34,721 nt of DNA from NCBI GenBank assembly GCA_002338525.1, contig DDIM01000022.1, positions 7,726-42,446 of the forward strand, given 5' to 3'. This DNA comes from Micavibrio sp. UBA1850 (GTDB lineage Bacteria > Pseudomonadota > Alphaproteobacteria > Micavibrionales > Micavibrionaceae). The translations under genes were made by a program, and so were the position numbers. This document shows, piece by piece, positions 24,753-33,064 of the stretch. Below the pieces are notes generated by a model. The model was not told where the DNA came from, made no database searches, and worked only from the letters and a program-made list of their open reading frames with translations. Each line of letters opens with the position of its first letter. Within the stretch, counting starts at the first letter, position 1.

Positions 24753-26846
24753 CTACCCCATCAATCTTTCGCCAAAAAACCAAAATATGATAACTAGCAC
24801 TATTAAAAACCCTAACCCCGCAGATACGATTGATGCCACTTCTCTCCCTGTTCCTTGGCCGTAGCGTTTATTATTTTTTATATTATAGTCGAGTATCTTT
24901 TCCTGCTTGATCAGGTTTTGATATTCTTTCATTGCATTATTGAAATCTCCACGATCTTTTCTGAGAACGGTTTCTTTTTCGAACAATGACGCAATTGCCA
25001 CAACATCACCATTGCTCGCTAAGCGCTTAAGTTTCATATCAATGGATTTTCTCATGTCGCGGTCATGGATGCGCTCCAATAACGGTTTTGAGAGATGGTC
25101 AACGACCCAGTTTGAAATGCCTGGCGCCTTATCCAAATTTGCGCGTAGCTGTATAGTGGCAAGCATTTTTAGTAATGCAATCGCCTTCACATGTGCGACA
25201 TCTGAATTAATATCGGCTAAATAAGCATCAATCATCTGACGATCGCGCACGGATATAAACGCCGCAACATGCCTATCAACGATGCGCTCCAGACCGCTGT
25301 CCTTAATAGACAAATCATTGAGTGCCACAAAATAATCCTCAGGCGTTTTTATGTAATAATCTTCAAACTTCGGACTGAGGCAGGGAATATCACTATTTAG
25401 TAGATAGGCGCATCTTTCAATACCATAGCCCATGCCCGCTTGCTTTGCGCTCATACGGCATGATTCAATGGCCGACAAGAGCACGGCAACGTCGGCTGCA
25501 TCATCCCTTTTGTTTTCCACCCAAAAAGAGATTAGGGAAATTTCCAACATTTGTGCATAGGCCTTAATCTCCTCACCGTCCACCAAAGCTTTTGCAAAAC
25601 TAAGACCAAACCCATCGGGTAAGAAATCTATATCTTTATAAAAAAGAGACGAATCGTTATTTAGAGCCAGCGCGACTTGCGCAACTTTACGCTCTAAATG
25701 TCCGGTTTTTTGTCCGTATTTATCTGACGATTCATATGCAAGTTGTAGACGTGCTTTTAAAGCGGGGTTTGCAACAGATCGATCGACCCACTTCTCAAGC
25801 TCTCCACTTATGATTAATTGATGAGCCTCTTGAACGTGCGCCTTAAAGTCATACCCCAAAAGCTCGGGTCGAATGTACTTGTCCTTAACAAATGGCAGTG
25901 GTCTGTTTGCATTCAAACGTTTTATGCCGCCTTGCTTAACACCGATGCGTTGCCCATCAACCCACATCGACACATCATCGAGTGTCCATCTTTGTTCGGG
26001 GTCGTCTTGCAACATACCACGAAGAGCGTTGAGGAAGTAAACATCGATGCGGTTGTCACCGACAATTGCCTGATATGACCCCTGATCCATTTTAAGTTTG
26101 ATCACTTCGTCATCTGATAAACCTGCACAAGGGTCGGTCCTGCGTAGCATCATAGACAGTAAAACACCAAGGCTATATATTTCATCCGAAAACACACCTC
26201 GCCCACGTGCAATGGGGGGGACGGAAGATCGTGATATTGTAAGATACTCCCGCGGCATATCATAAGAATAAGGAAGCGACAAACACTCACCAACGCATAC
26301 GCCATTAACGCCCTCAACATCGTTATTTTGTATACCTGACAGGTTATAAATATTTCCTAAGTGGAGTGAGCCATGCAGAAAATCGTTTTTGTCGGCGTCT
26401 TGCAAAAACCCAACAAGCGAGGGGAGAATATTATATCTTACAATTTCAGGCTTAATATTTAATGTCGCTTTATTGGGCGTATCCGTAAAAGGATCGCCGT
26501 AGATATCTTCAAATACAAACACATAATATTGTTGCGACAGTAACTGTTTTTCCTGCTTGGAAAATCCTGTGACCCCACTTGCTACCAAGCCAGCCATATA
26601 TTGTGTTTGCAAATTATTATATTTGGTGACGAGTTTTGTGCGAGGGAACGTGTTTCTCTCACAAAGCATTGCGAAATATTTTTCGCCTTTCTTCCCTTTT
26701 GCTCTGCACGCGAGTGCACCTACTTTTGATAGATGCGGCAGCTCATCATAGGGAAAGATTTCAATCGCGCCCTTAAATAAAAATGAGTCAGAAGAATTAA
26801 AAGACTCTTCTTCTGATGATTCTGGTGTTTCTGTTTCTTCAGCCAT
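24753..26846 (-). CDS. Large tail-anchored pseudokinase-like protein
   Basis: 697 residues. An acidic N-terminus (EETETPESSEEES) precedes a region (about 25-300) with the outline of a eukaryotic-type kinase: a catalytic-loop-like HGSLHLGNIYNLS near 157-169, a helix F-like SDEIYSLGVLLSMML near 218-232 and a helix I-like DPEQRWTLDDV. The key catalytic parts are degraded: no Gly-rich loop, no Asp in the catalytic loop (HGSLHLGN in place of HRDLKPxN) and no DFG (a VGECLS segment occupies that area). The rest (about 330-665) is helical. A single C-terminal helix (SAGLGFLIVLVIIFWFF) anchors it, leaving the bulk in the cytoplasm. It is followed by a small membrane protein. A regulatory or scaffolding role near the pilus genes is inference. 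Confidence 0.7.
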   Translation of the reverse strand: MAEETETPESSEEESFNSSDSFLFKGAIEIFPYDELPHLSKVGALACRAKGKKGEKYFAMLCERNTFPRTKLVTKYNNLQTQYMAGLVASGVTGFSKQEKQLLSQQYYVFVFEDIYGDPFTDTPNKATLNIKPEIVRYNILPSLVGFLQDADKNDFLHGSLHLGNIYNLSGIQNNDVEGVNGVCVGECLSLPYSYDMPREYLTISRSSVPPIARGRGVFSDEIYSLGVLLSMMLRRTDPCAGLSDDEVIKLKMDQGSYQAIVGDNRIDVYFLNALRGMLQDDPEQRWTLDDVSMWVDGQRIGVKQGGIKRLNANRPLPFVKDKYIRPELLGYDFKAHVQEAHQLIISGELEKWVDRSVANPALKARLQLAYESSDKYGQKTGHLERKVAQVALALNNDSSLFYKDIDFLPDGFGLSFAKALVDGEEIKAYAQMLEISLISFWVENKRDDAADVAVLLSAIESCRMSAKQAGMGYGIERCAYLLNSDIPCLSPKFEDYYIKTPEDYFVALNDLSIKDSGLERIVDRHVAAFISVRDRQMIDAYLADINSDVAHVKAIALLKMLATIQLRANLDKAPGISNWVVDHLSKPLLERIHDRDMRKSIDMKLKRLASNGDVVAIASLFEKETVLRKDRGDFNNAMKEYQNLIKQEKILDYNIKNNKRYGQGTGREVASIVSAGLGFLIVLVIIFWFFGERLMG

Positions 26847-26886
26847 AGAATATTGTGCCGCCTACTGCCGCAAAGGGATGATTTCT

Positions 26887-26916
26887 TTCATTTCCACTAT
26901 TTTATAATGAAATGAA
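26887..26916. promoter_or_regulatory. Inverted repeat around a -10-like box upstream of the pseudokinase gene
   Basis: Arms TTCATTTC (26887-26894) and GAAATGAA (26909-26916), 14 bases apart. Read on the minus strand, the spacer contains TATAAA, a possible -10. A repressor bound to these arms would cover the promoter. It lies 40-70 bases before the gene start. Confidence 0.35.
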
Positions 26917-26943
26917 TGACTTGTAAAACAGATATATCAAAGA

Positions 26944-26959
26944 CGCACGCTATAGTGCG
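26944..26959 (-). terminator. Weak hairpin just after purA
   Basis: CGCAC / GTGCG stem with a six-base loop directly next to the purA stop, followed on the minus strand by TCTTTGATAT. Short stem and weak T tract, so termination is uncertain. Confidence 0.3.
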
Positions 26960-28255
26960 CTATTTAGGTTGGAAAGGATCCGTCACAAGAATGGTGTCGT
27001 CACGCTCCGGGCTTGTAGAAAGCATAGCAACAGGCGCCCCGATCAACTCTTCAATACGGCGCACATATTTAATAGCTTGTGCAGGTAAATCTATCCAGCT
27101 ACGCGCACCATACGTTGTTTCCGACCACCCTTCTATCGTTTCATAGATAGGCTTTACACGGGCTTGCTCTGCTTGGCCGGCTGGGTAGTAATCGATTATT
27201 TCGCCGTCCAGTTCGTAAGATACACAAATTTTCAACTCATCCATGCCGTCCAAGACATCAAGTTTTGTCAAAGAGATACCATCGATACCTGAAAGCATCA
27301 TGGCTTGACGCACCATCACAGCATCAAACCAACCACAACGACGTTTACGTCCTGTTGTTGTACCAAACTCATGTCCTTTAACGCCTAAATGCTCGCCCAC
27401 TTCGTTTTCTTGTTCAGTTGGGAATGGGCCTGAACCCACGCGCGTTGTGTAGGCCTTTGTAATACCAAGTACATATTGCACTGATTTTGCACCCATACCT
27501 GAGCCGGTCGCGGCTTGTGAGGCTACGATATTTGATGATGTGACAAATGGGTACGTGCCATGATCAACATCCAGCATGATCCCTTGCGCGCCCTCAAACA
27601 AAATGCGCTTACCTTCTTTTTGCTTTTGATCTAACACGCGCCATACTGGCTGTGCAAATGACAAAATCGTCTCTGATACCTCTTCTAACTTCTCCATTAT
27701 TGACTCTGGAGAAATTTGTTCAGCATCCAAACCTTTAAGAAGAGCATTGTGATGCGCCATCACAGCTTCAAGTTTTTCTTTTAACAATGCTTTATCACGT
27801 AAATCACATACGCGTATACCTCGGCGGGCAATTTTGTCTTCGTAACATGGCCCTATACCGCGTTTTGTAGTACCGATCTTACCTTTCCCACGGGCTGCTT
27901 CCAATGCCGCATCCATCGCGGAGTGTGCCGGTAAAATTAAATGCGCGTTGTCCGCAATGATGAGATTTTCAGGTGTAATATCTACGCCCTGCTCTTTTAC
28001 AGCCGCAATTTCTTTTAGTAATGCCCATGGGTCAATAACCACACCGTTTCCAATTACTGACAATTTATTAGGACGAACAATACCCGATGGAAGAAGGTGA
28101 AGCTTATAAACTTTTCCATCAATCACAAGTGTGTGGCCTGCATTGTGCCCGCCTTGAAAGCGCACAACAACATCTGCTCGAGATGACAACCAATCAACAA
28201 TTTTACCTTTACCCTCGTCACCCCATTGAGAGCCAACAACTGCTACATTTGCCAT
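26960..28255 (-). CDS. purA: Adenylosuccinate synthase
   Basis: Joins IMP and aspartate using GTP, the first committed step from IMP to AMP, in the cytosol. 431 residues, standard for bacterial PurA. Catalytic residues match E. coli numbering: Asp13 and Lys16 in GSQWGDEGKGKIVD and His41 in GGHNAGHTLV. Also seen: GTTKRGIGPCYEDK, FEGAQGIMLDVDHGTYPFVT and TTTGRKRRCGWFD. The ATG at 28255 is followed by ANVAVVG, the usual start. It is 46 bases downstream of glmM on the same strand, with no hairpin between, so the two are probably co-transcribed. Confidence 0.98.
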   Translation of the reverse strand: MANVAVVGSQWGDEGKGKIVDWLSSRADVVVRFQGGHNAGHTLVIDGKVYKLHLLPSGIVRPNKLSVIGNGVVIDPWALLKEIAAVKEQGVDITPENLIIADNAHLILPAHSAMDAALEAARGKGKIGTTKRGIGPCYEDKIARRGIRVCDLRDKALLKEKLEAVMAHHNALLKGLDAEQISPESIMEKLEEVSETILSFAQPVWRVLDQKQKEGKRILFEGAQGIMLDVDHGTYPFVTSSNIVASQAATGSGMGAKSVQYVLGITKAYTTRVGSGPFPTEQENEVGEHLGVKGHEFGTTTGRKRRCGWFDAVMVRQAMMLSGIDGISLTKLDVLDGMDELKICVSYELDGEIIDYYPAGQAEQARVKPIYETIEGWSETTYGARSWIDLPAQAIKYVRRIEELIGAPVAMLSTSPERDDTILVTDPFQPK

Positions 28256-28301
28256 GATTATGTCCTATCTATATTTATTTATATAAAGTATTGCCTAAGT
28301 C

Positions 28302-29666
28302 TTACGACGCTTTTGATAATTTTTCTATTGTTTCACATACATCATTCACAATAGATTCTACAAATGTTTGATCCTCACCTTCTGCCATCACACGGATAAC
28401 AGGTTCCGTACCAGACAAACGAACCAACATACGCCCTGACGATTCAAGCTTTTGCTTTGCTTGCTCAATCTTGTTTAAAACGTCTTGGTTTTCCATGGGT
28501 TTAAACTCACCGTAACGTACGCTTTTTAACACTTGAGGAAGCGGTTTAAAAACATTCAACGCCTCGCTAGCCTTAGCTCCAGATTCTTTCAAGGCATAAA
28601 GCACCTGAAGTGCGGCTAATATACCGTCTCCTGTGGTGCCAAAATCTGACAAGACAAGGTGACCGGATTGCTCGCCGCCTAGATTATAGTCATTTGCGCG
28701 CATTTCTTCTACGACATGACGGTCACCCACGGCTGTGCGTACAAGTGTTATATCGCGTTCTCCTAAAAACTTTTCCAGTCCCAAATTAGACATGACAGTG
28801 GCAACAACAGCCTTGTTTTTCAAAGTCCCGTTTTTTTGTCCCTGTATCGCAAGCATTGCCATGATCTGATCACCATCAATGCGTTTGCCTGTCTCGTCCA
28901 CTACAATTAACCTGTCAGCATCACCATCGAGCGCAATACCAATATCATAGCCATTTTCAACAACAGCCTCTTGAAGGCTTTGTGTTGCCGTTGCACCACA
29001 TTTTTCGTTGATATTACGGCCATTGGGTTTGTTACCAATAGCCAGCACTTCGGCCTCTAACTCCCACAGAATTTGCGGAGCGGCCTTGTATGCCGCACCA
29101 TTTGCGCAATCCACAACAACTTTTAGGCCCTCAAGTGTCTTACCACGTGGAAATGATCGCTTGATATATTCAATATAGCGCCCTGTTGCATCTTCTAGAC
29201 GCTTGGCTTGGCCGACGCGGTCTGCTGCCGGCAACATATCATCGGTAATTGGCTGGTCGATTTGCGTCTCGATTTGTGCCTCTAGATCATCTGATAACTT
29301 ATAGCCATCGGCTCCAAATAATTTAATACCGTTATCTTTGTATGGATTGTGTGAGGCAGAAATCATAACGCCCATATCGGCGCGAAGTGAGCGTGTCAGA
29401 ATTGCAATTCCGGGTGTTGGAATTGGGCCTACAAAAATGACTTCTAAACCCATTGAGGTAAAACCTGCTGCCATGGCCTGTTCAATCATATATCCTGAAA
29501 GTCGCGTGTCCTTGCCGATAACGACACGATTTTGATGATTGCCATTGCGCGTTTTTTTCAAAACAAGCGCCGCAGACATGGCCACTTTCAACGCAATTTC
29601 TGCCGTCATAGGAAAGGCGTTGGCTTCGCCTCTAATGCCATCAGTTCCAAAATATTTCTTTGTCAT
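28302..29666 (-). CDS. glmM: Phosphoglucosamine mutase
   Basis: Interconverts glucosamine-6-phosphate and glucosamine-1-phosphate for peptidoglycan and LPS precursor synthesis. 454 residues, near the family norm. The phosphoserine is Ser105 in MISASHNPYKDNGIKLFG. The metal-binding loop is GIALDGDADRLIVVD, the substrate loop GGEQSGH and the phosphate-binding end RLSGTEPVIRVMAEG. The start KKYFGTDGIRG is typical. In many Alphaproteobacteria glmM follows ftsH and folP, but here the upstream neighbour is a repressor gene, so the setting is local. Confidence 0.97.
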   Translation of the reverse strand: MTKKYFGTDGIRGEANAFPMTAEIALKVAMSAALVLKKTRNGNHQNRVVIGKDTRLSGYMIEQAMAAGFTSMGLEVIFVGPIPTPGIAILTRSLRADMGVMISASHNPYKDNGIKLFGADGYKLSDDLEAQIETQIDQPITDDMLPAADRVGQAKRLEDATGRYIEYIKRSFPRGKTLEGLKVVVDCANGAAYKAAPQILWELEAEVLAIGNKPNGRNINEKCGATATQSLQEAVVENGYDIGIALDGDADRLIVVDETGKRIDGDQIMAMLAIQGQKNGTLKNKAVVATVMSNLGLEKFLGERDITLVRTAVGDRHVVEEMRANDYNLGGEQSGHLVLSDFGTTGDGILAALQVLYALKESGAKASEALNVFKPLPQVLKSVRYGEFKPMENQDVLNKIEQAKQKLESSGRMLVRLSGTEPVIRVMAEGEDQTFVESIVNDVCETIEKLSKAS

Positions 29667-29720
29667 GCTTCACATATATTTTGTTATTAAAAAAGTGTTG
29701 TAGCAGAAATATTTGTAAAA

Positions 29721-29855
29721 TCAAACCCATTCAATCTTTGCAATCACGCGCCCTATTATCGTGTCAGGTTGAATGACAAGTGTGTATGCTTCATAGCCAG
29801 GCATTTTTGCACTTACCTTCATTGAGGGAGGACTACTTTGTGGGACAAACTCGCA
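29721..29855 (-). pseudogene. C-terminal remnant of the S24-type repressor, beyond an in-frame stop
   Basis: The 45 codons after the TAA at 29856-29858 stay open in the same frame up to a TGA at 29721-29723. They encode CEFVPQSSPPSMKVSAKMPG, then YEAYTLVIQPDTIIGRVIAKI and EWV, which looks like the normal end of an S24 repressor domain (strand pairs, then a Gly-Arg-Val segment). So one nonsense codon, not a frameshift, separates the two parts. Confidence 0.75.
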
Positions 29856-30368
29856 TTATCGGACAATCTCGCCCAACCCATCAGATATGAGAAACGCCCC
29901 CGAAGGTGACGGTTTTTTAATAGAACAATCGACAAGCACGTATTCACCAGTCTTGAAATCTGGTTTCATCGCATCTTCGGTGATTTTAAAACTTACGATC
30001 TGATCCGATGACGCAGATGTTTTTCCTTTCATTAGACTTGCGGGAATCACCCAATCATCTTGTTTTGTTGTGTCGTCTGCGTTCGAATTAGCGCCATCTC
30101 TCATACCTGAGTATGCCACCCCCTGTGCAAAAGGTTTAATGACAAACATGTCGTTACTTGGGGCATTTTTTACTGTTGTCGCGTGCCGTCCATCCGTTGG
30201 CAAACCAAAGAATTTACGCATCCCAACATACTCGTGAGCCTTGACCTCCCTTGTTCCTGCCAATATTTTACTAATAGCAGGCGTCCCTATTTTCAAGGTT
30301 CGTGCAAGGTCTGATTTTTTTTTGTCAGGATAGAGTTTAAACTGAGCTTCGAGCCATTTTTGATCCAT
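29856..30368 (-). CDS. XRE-family HTH / S24-type phage-like repressor, cut short by a stop codon
   Basis: Repressor of the cI/LexA-like type. From the ATG at 30368 it has 170 residues; a GTG two codons earlier is possible. N-terminal HTH: KSDLARTLKIGTPAISKILAG (about 18-38), followed by a linker. The S24-like part contains FKITEDAMKPDFKTGEYVLVD; the place where peptidases of this family have the nucleophile Ser (GDSM or EDSM) is Ala (EDAM), so self-cleavage is not expected. It stops at TAA after GLGEIVR, about 44 residues short, with the missing C-terminus still encoded in frame. The dimerisation part would be lost. It diverges from a small HTH gene across an inverted repeat. Confidence 0.75.
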   Translation of the reverse strand: MDQKWLEAQFKLYPDKKKSDLARTLKIGTPAISKILAGTREVKAHEYVGMRKFFGLPTDGRHATTVKNAPSNDMFVIKPFAQGVAYSGMRDGANSNADDTTKQDDWVIPASLMKGKTSASSDQIVSFKITEDAMKPDFKTGEYVLVDCSIKKPSPSGAFLISDGLGEIVR

Positions 30369-30410
30369 GCGCACACTATAATCATTGAAATCAAAAATAA
30401 TATTTCTAAA

Positions 30411-30438
30411 ATGGAAACATTACACAAACCGTTTCCAT
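30411..30438. promoter_or_regulatory. Candidate operator between the divergent repressor and HTH genes
   Basis: Perfect inverted repeat ATGGAAAC (30411-30418) and GTTTCCAT (30431-30438), arm centres 20 bases apart, that is two helical turns. It lies in the 86-base gap between the divergent start codons, where a repressor could act on both promoters, as in phage cI/cro regions. Confidence 0.6.
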
Positions 30439-30454
30439 AAAAGAAAATTACGCC

Positions 30455-30670
30455 ATGTACACAATTTACTATCCTGACTTTTCAAGTAACTTTAAGTCTA
30501 TACGAGAGTTTTTATCTCTTTCAATTGTTGATGTTTCAGAAATTTTAAGTATTTCACCCTCAATTGTTAAACGGTACGAAGACGGATCAATGCAACCCAA
30601 GGCCGGAGACATTTATAAATTATGTAATAAATATGGCCTAGACTACGACATTTTTTTTGAACAGAAATAA
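30455..30670 (+). CDS. Small XRE-type helix-turn-helix protein (Cro-like)
   Basis: 71 residues made up almost wholly of an HTH domain: IREFLSLSIVDVSEILSISP, then SIVKRYEDGSMQPKAGDIYK and LCNKYGLDYDIFFE, the XRE/Cro pattern. No dimerisation or sensing domain is evident. Start ATG has only a weak AAAGAAAA upstream. It diverges from the S24-type repressor gene, with the inverted repeat lying between 17 and 44 bases before its start. Likely a DNA-binding protein that uses the same operator (inference). Confidence 0.7.
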   Translation: MYTIYYPDFSSNFKSIREFLSLSIVDVSEILSISPSIVKRYEDGSMQPKAGDIYKLCNKYGLDYDIFFEQK

Positions 30671-30728
30671 TCGCCTCTAAACCTTTATCTCTATTGACTA
30701 AGCCTCACCAAACTATACATTGCATTTC

Positions 30729-32093
30729 ATGGAATATGATTTTGATTTATTTGTTATTGGGGCTGGGTCCGGAGGTGTGCGCGCCTCTCGCATCGCAGCA
30801 GGATATGGCGTTAAAGTTGGTTTAGCTGAAAAGCAATATTTAGGAGGCACCTGCGTCAACGTTGGCTGTGTTCCTAAAAAATTGATGACGTTTGCGGCCT
30901 CTTACGCGCATCATATCGAAGATGCCAAAGGGTTTGGCTGGACAATCGGCCAAAGTCAACACGACTGGAAGGCGTTAATAGATGCCAAGGACGCAGAAAT
31001 TGAACGTTTGAACGGCATCTATAAAAATATGCTCGCCAATGCTGGCGTTGATTTGATATGGGGAGAGGCCAAGGTCATCGATCCTCATACAGTCGAAGTT
31101 AAAGGCAAAAAATATAGCGCCGAGCGCATATTGGTTGCAACTGGCGGCAAGCCAAACACCCCTAACGTTGAGGGAGCCGCGGAACACGCGATCACTTCTG
31201 ATGATGTATTTTATCTAGAGCAATTGCCGGAACGCATTATCGTAGTTGGCGCAGGATATATTGGGGTTGAGTTTGCAGGAATTTTCAATCGCTTAGGATC
31301 AAAAGTCACTCTTGTACACCGCCGTGACGAGCTTTTAAACAAGGGATTTGATAGTGATGTAAACGCGTTTCTTTTAGATGAAATGAGAAAACAAGACATT
31401 GATTTCAAACTATCGACTGAAATCACATCTATTGAGAAAAAAGACGGCTTGTTACACGCAACAATGGCCAATGGAGAGATTTTGCTCGCCGATCAAATCC
31501 TATACGCCACGGGGCGCGACCCCATTACCAAAGAGATCGGACTGGCTGATATTGGTGTAAAGCTTAACGCGCAAGGCTATGTTCACGTTAATGACCATGA
31601 CCAAACCAATGTCCCTTCTGTTTTTGCCATCGGAGACATTACAGATCGTGCGCAATTAACACCCGTTGCGATCGGAGAAGGCCATGCCCTTGTTGACCGT
31701 CTATACGGTGGAAAGCCTGATCGCCACATATCTTATGATAATATTCCAACGGCTGTATTTTCAAATCCACCTATTGGAACTGTAGGACTTACGGAGGACG
31801 CAGCACGCGAAAAATATGGCGATGATATTGATATCTATAGATCAAAATTTGGATCGATGCGTTTTTCATTAGCTGATCGAGACGAAAAAACACTTATGAA
31901 GCTTGTTGTCCAACGCAGCACCGACAAAGTTGTTGGCCTTCATATGGTGGGGCAAGATTCTGCCGAAATTGTTCAAGGCTTTGCGGTCGCCCTTATTTCA
32001 GGCGCAACAAAGACCGATTTTGACACTACAATTGGCGTTCACCCAACCGCCGCAGAGGAATTTGTCACGATGCGTCAAAAAGTAAACACATGA
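30729..32093 (+). CDS. gor: Glutathione-disulfide reductase
   Basis: NADPH-dependent flavoenzyme that reduces glutathione disulfide in the cytosol. About 454 residues. FAD site FVIGAGSGGVRASR at the start; redox-active pair Cys42 and Cys47 in GGTCVNVGCVPKK; NADPH-binding VVGAGYIGVEFAGIFNRLGS followed by VHRRDELL; second FAD motif VFAIGDITDR; and the C-terminal catalytic HPTAAEEF. The two-Cys motif and HPTAAEE favour glutathione reductase over dihydrolipoamide dehydrogenase. A TTG three codons earlier is an alternative start. The gene overlaps the next one by ATGA. Confidence 0.92.
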   Translation: MEYDFDLFVIGAGSGGVRASRIAAGYGVKVGLAEKQYLGGTCVNVGCVPKKLMTFAASYAHHIEDAKGFGWTIGQSQHDWKALIDAKDAEIERLNGIYKNMLANAGVDLIWGEAKVIDPHTVEVKGKKYSAERILVATGGKPNTPNVEGAAEHAITSDDVFYLEQLPERIIVVGAGYIGVEFAGIFNRLGSKVTLVHRRDELLNKGFDSDVNAFLLDEMRKQDIDFKLSTEITSIEKKDGLLHATMANGEILLADQILYATGRDPITKEIGLADIGVKLNAQGYVHVNDHDQTNVPSVFAIGDITDRAQLTPVAIGEGHALVDRLYGGKPDRHISYDNIPTAVFSNPPIGTVGLTEDAAREKYGDDIDIYRSKFGSMRFSLADRDEKTLMKLVVQRSTDKVVGLHMVGQDSAEIVQGFAVALISGATKTDFDTTIGVHPTAAEEFVTMRQKVNT

Positions 32094-32635
32094 TTGAAGA
32101 GTTTATTTCATCATTGCGCGCCATTGACATACTTTTGGTTATGGCCACGGGCCTTGCTTTGTTTGCATTCCAAATTAAAGGACGACGCAAAATGTTGTCC
32201 TATAAACTTATTGCTGACATCATCTACGCAACATATTTGTTCTTACTTGGTGGTCTTACAGGCGCTGTGGCCGCAGGTATCGCAACCTTAGGCGGCGCTG
32301 CACAAGTCGCAACGCCTCCCCACTTGGCAAAAAAAACCATGCCATACCGCTTTGTGTTTGCCTGTATTTTAAGCGCAATTGGTGCATATTACCTTAGCCG
32401 CACCTTAACAGATACCTACCCTCTTTTTGCAGTGGTTATCTCACGTGTAGTTGAGCTATTTGAATCAACATTGATCATCAGAACAGGCTTTTTTGTCGGC
32501 GCGGTTCTTTGGCTCATATATAATTATGATAACGGCTTTTATGTTGCCATGATTGGAACATTCCTTATGATTTTATCCATGATTTTTGGATTCATCAGAA
32601 ACGAACGTTGCTCTCCAAAAGACCCCGTGCCATAG
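32090..32635 (+). CDS. YgjV-like inner-membrane protein
   Basis: 181 residues, mostly hydrophobic, with about six membrane helices. It resembles the Imp-YgjV family of inner-membrane proteins: Gln-Ile-Lys-Gly-Arg-Arg after the first helix, a loop around YATYLFLLGGLTGAVAAGIAT, and a WLIYNYDNGFY segment near the C-terminus. Function is unknown in this family. The start overlaps the gor stop by ATGA, so translation is coupled. The gene ends 33 bases before panD. Confidence 0.6.
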   Translation: MIEEFISSLRAIDILLVMATGLALFAFQIKGRRKMLSYKLIADIIYATYLFLLGGLTGAVAAGIATLGGAAQVATPPHLAKKTMPYRFVFACILSAIGAYYLSRTLTDTYPLFAVVISRVVELFESTLIIRTGFFVGAVLWLIYNYDNGFYVAMIGTFLMILSMIFGFIRNERCSPKDPVP

Positions 32636-32668
32636 GCTAAATGCTATAAAGTTAAAGGAGCCACATAT

Positions 32669-33019
32669 ATGATTCTTACAATGCTAAAATCAAAAATTCA
32701 TCGTGCCACAGTCACACAATGTGATTTGCACTACGAAGGCTCCATCACGATTGATACCGAATTATTAGATCAATCAGGTATTTTGCCGCATGAACAAGTT
32801 GACGTTCTCAATATTAACACGGGCGCGCGCTTTACCACCTATGCTATTGAGGGTGAGAGAGGCTCTGGTATCATTGGAATTAATGGGGCCGCTGCAAGAC
32901 TTGCGCAGAAAGGCGACCTCGTCATTGTTTGTGCCTACGCGCAGATGAGCGATGGCGAAGCACAGGACTTTGCCCCTACTGTCCTTTTGATGGATGACCA
33001 CAACAAAGTTAAAAGTTAA
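32669..33019 (+). CDS. panD: Aspartate 1-decarboxylase precursor
   Basis: Makes beta-alanine for pantothenate and CoA. 116 residues. The self-cleavage site is Gly24-Ser25 in LHYEGSITID, giving the pyruvoyl group; its position is the same as in E. coli PanD. Catalytic-site Lys9 (SKIHR) and the GERGSGIIGINGAAA segment are present. AAAGGAG lies eight bases before the ATG. The final 36 codons (from about codon 82) are the site of a long direct repeat, with a second copy at 34569-34676. The stop overlaps the 3' end of a truncated convergent gene by 11 bases. The local copy is complete. Confidence 0.95.
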   Translation: MILTMLKSKIHRATVTQCDLHYEGSITIDTELLDQSGILPHEQVDVLNINTGARFTTYAIEGERGSGIIGINGAAARLAQKGDLVIVCAYAQMSDGEAQDFAPTVLLMDDHNKVKS

Positions 33020-33064
33020 GAGCTAAGATTGCCGCCACATCCGCGATCTGCACACGCAGCCCCA
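32912..33064. repeat. Direct repeat, left copy (panD 3' end and convergent-gene 3' end)
   Basis: Bases 32928-33064 (137 bp) are identical to 34585-34721, with a 1657-base offset. The 16 bases 32912-32927 match 34569-34584 less well (four of five differences across the six leading codons are synonymous). The right copy ends with the window, so the real length of identity is unknown; it could extend to about 33115. Confidence 0.95.

Noticed and set aside
29856..29858. The in-frame stop as a recoded codon (selenocysteine or similar)
   Set aside because: The codon is TAA, not TGA, and no recoding structure was seen; a nonsense mutation or sequencing error is simpler.
30693..30715. TTGACT as a -35 for gor
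   Set aside because: At normal spacing the -10 would be TACATT (4/6), only a few bases before the start codon. Too weak to list.
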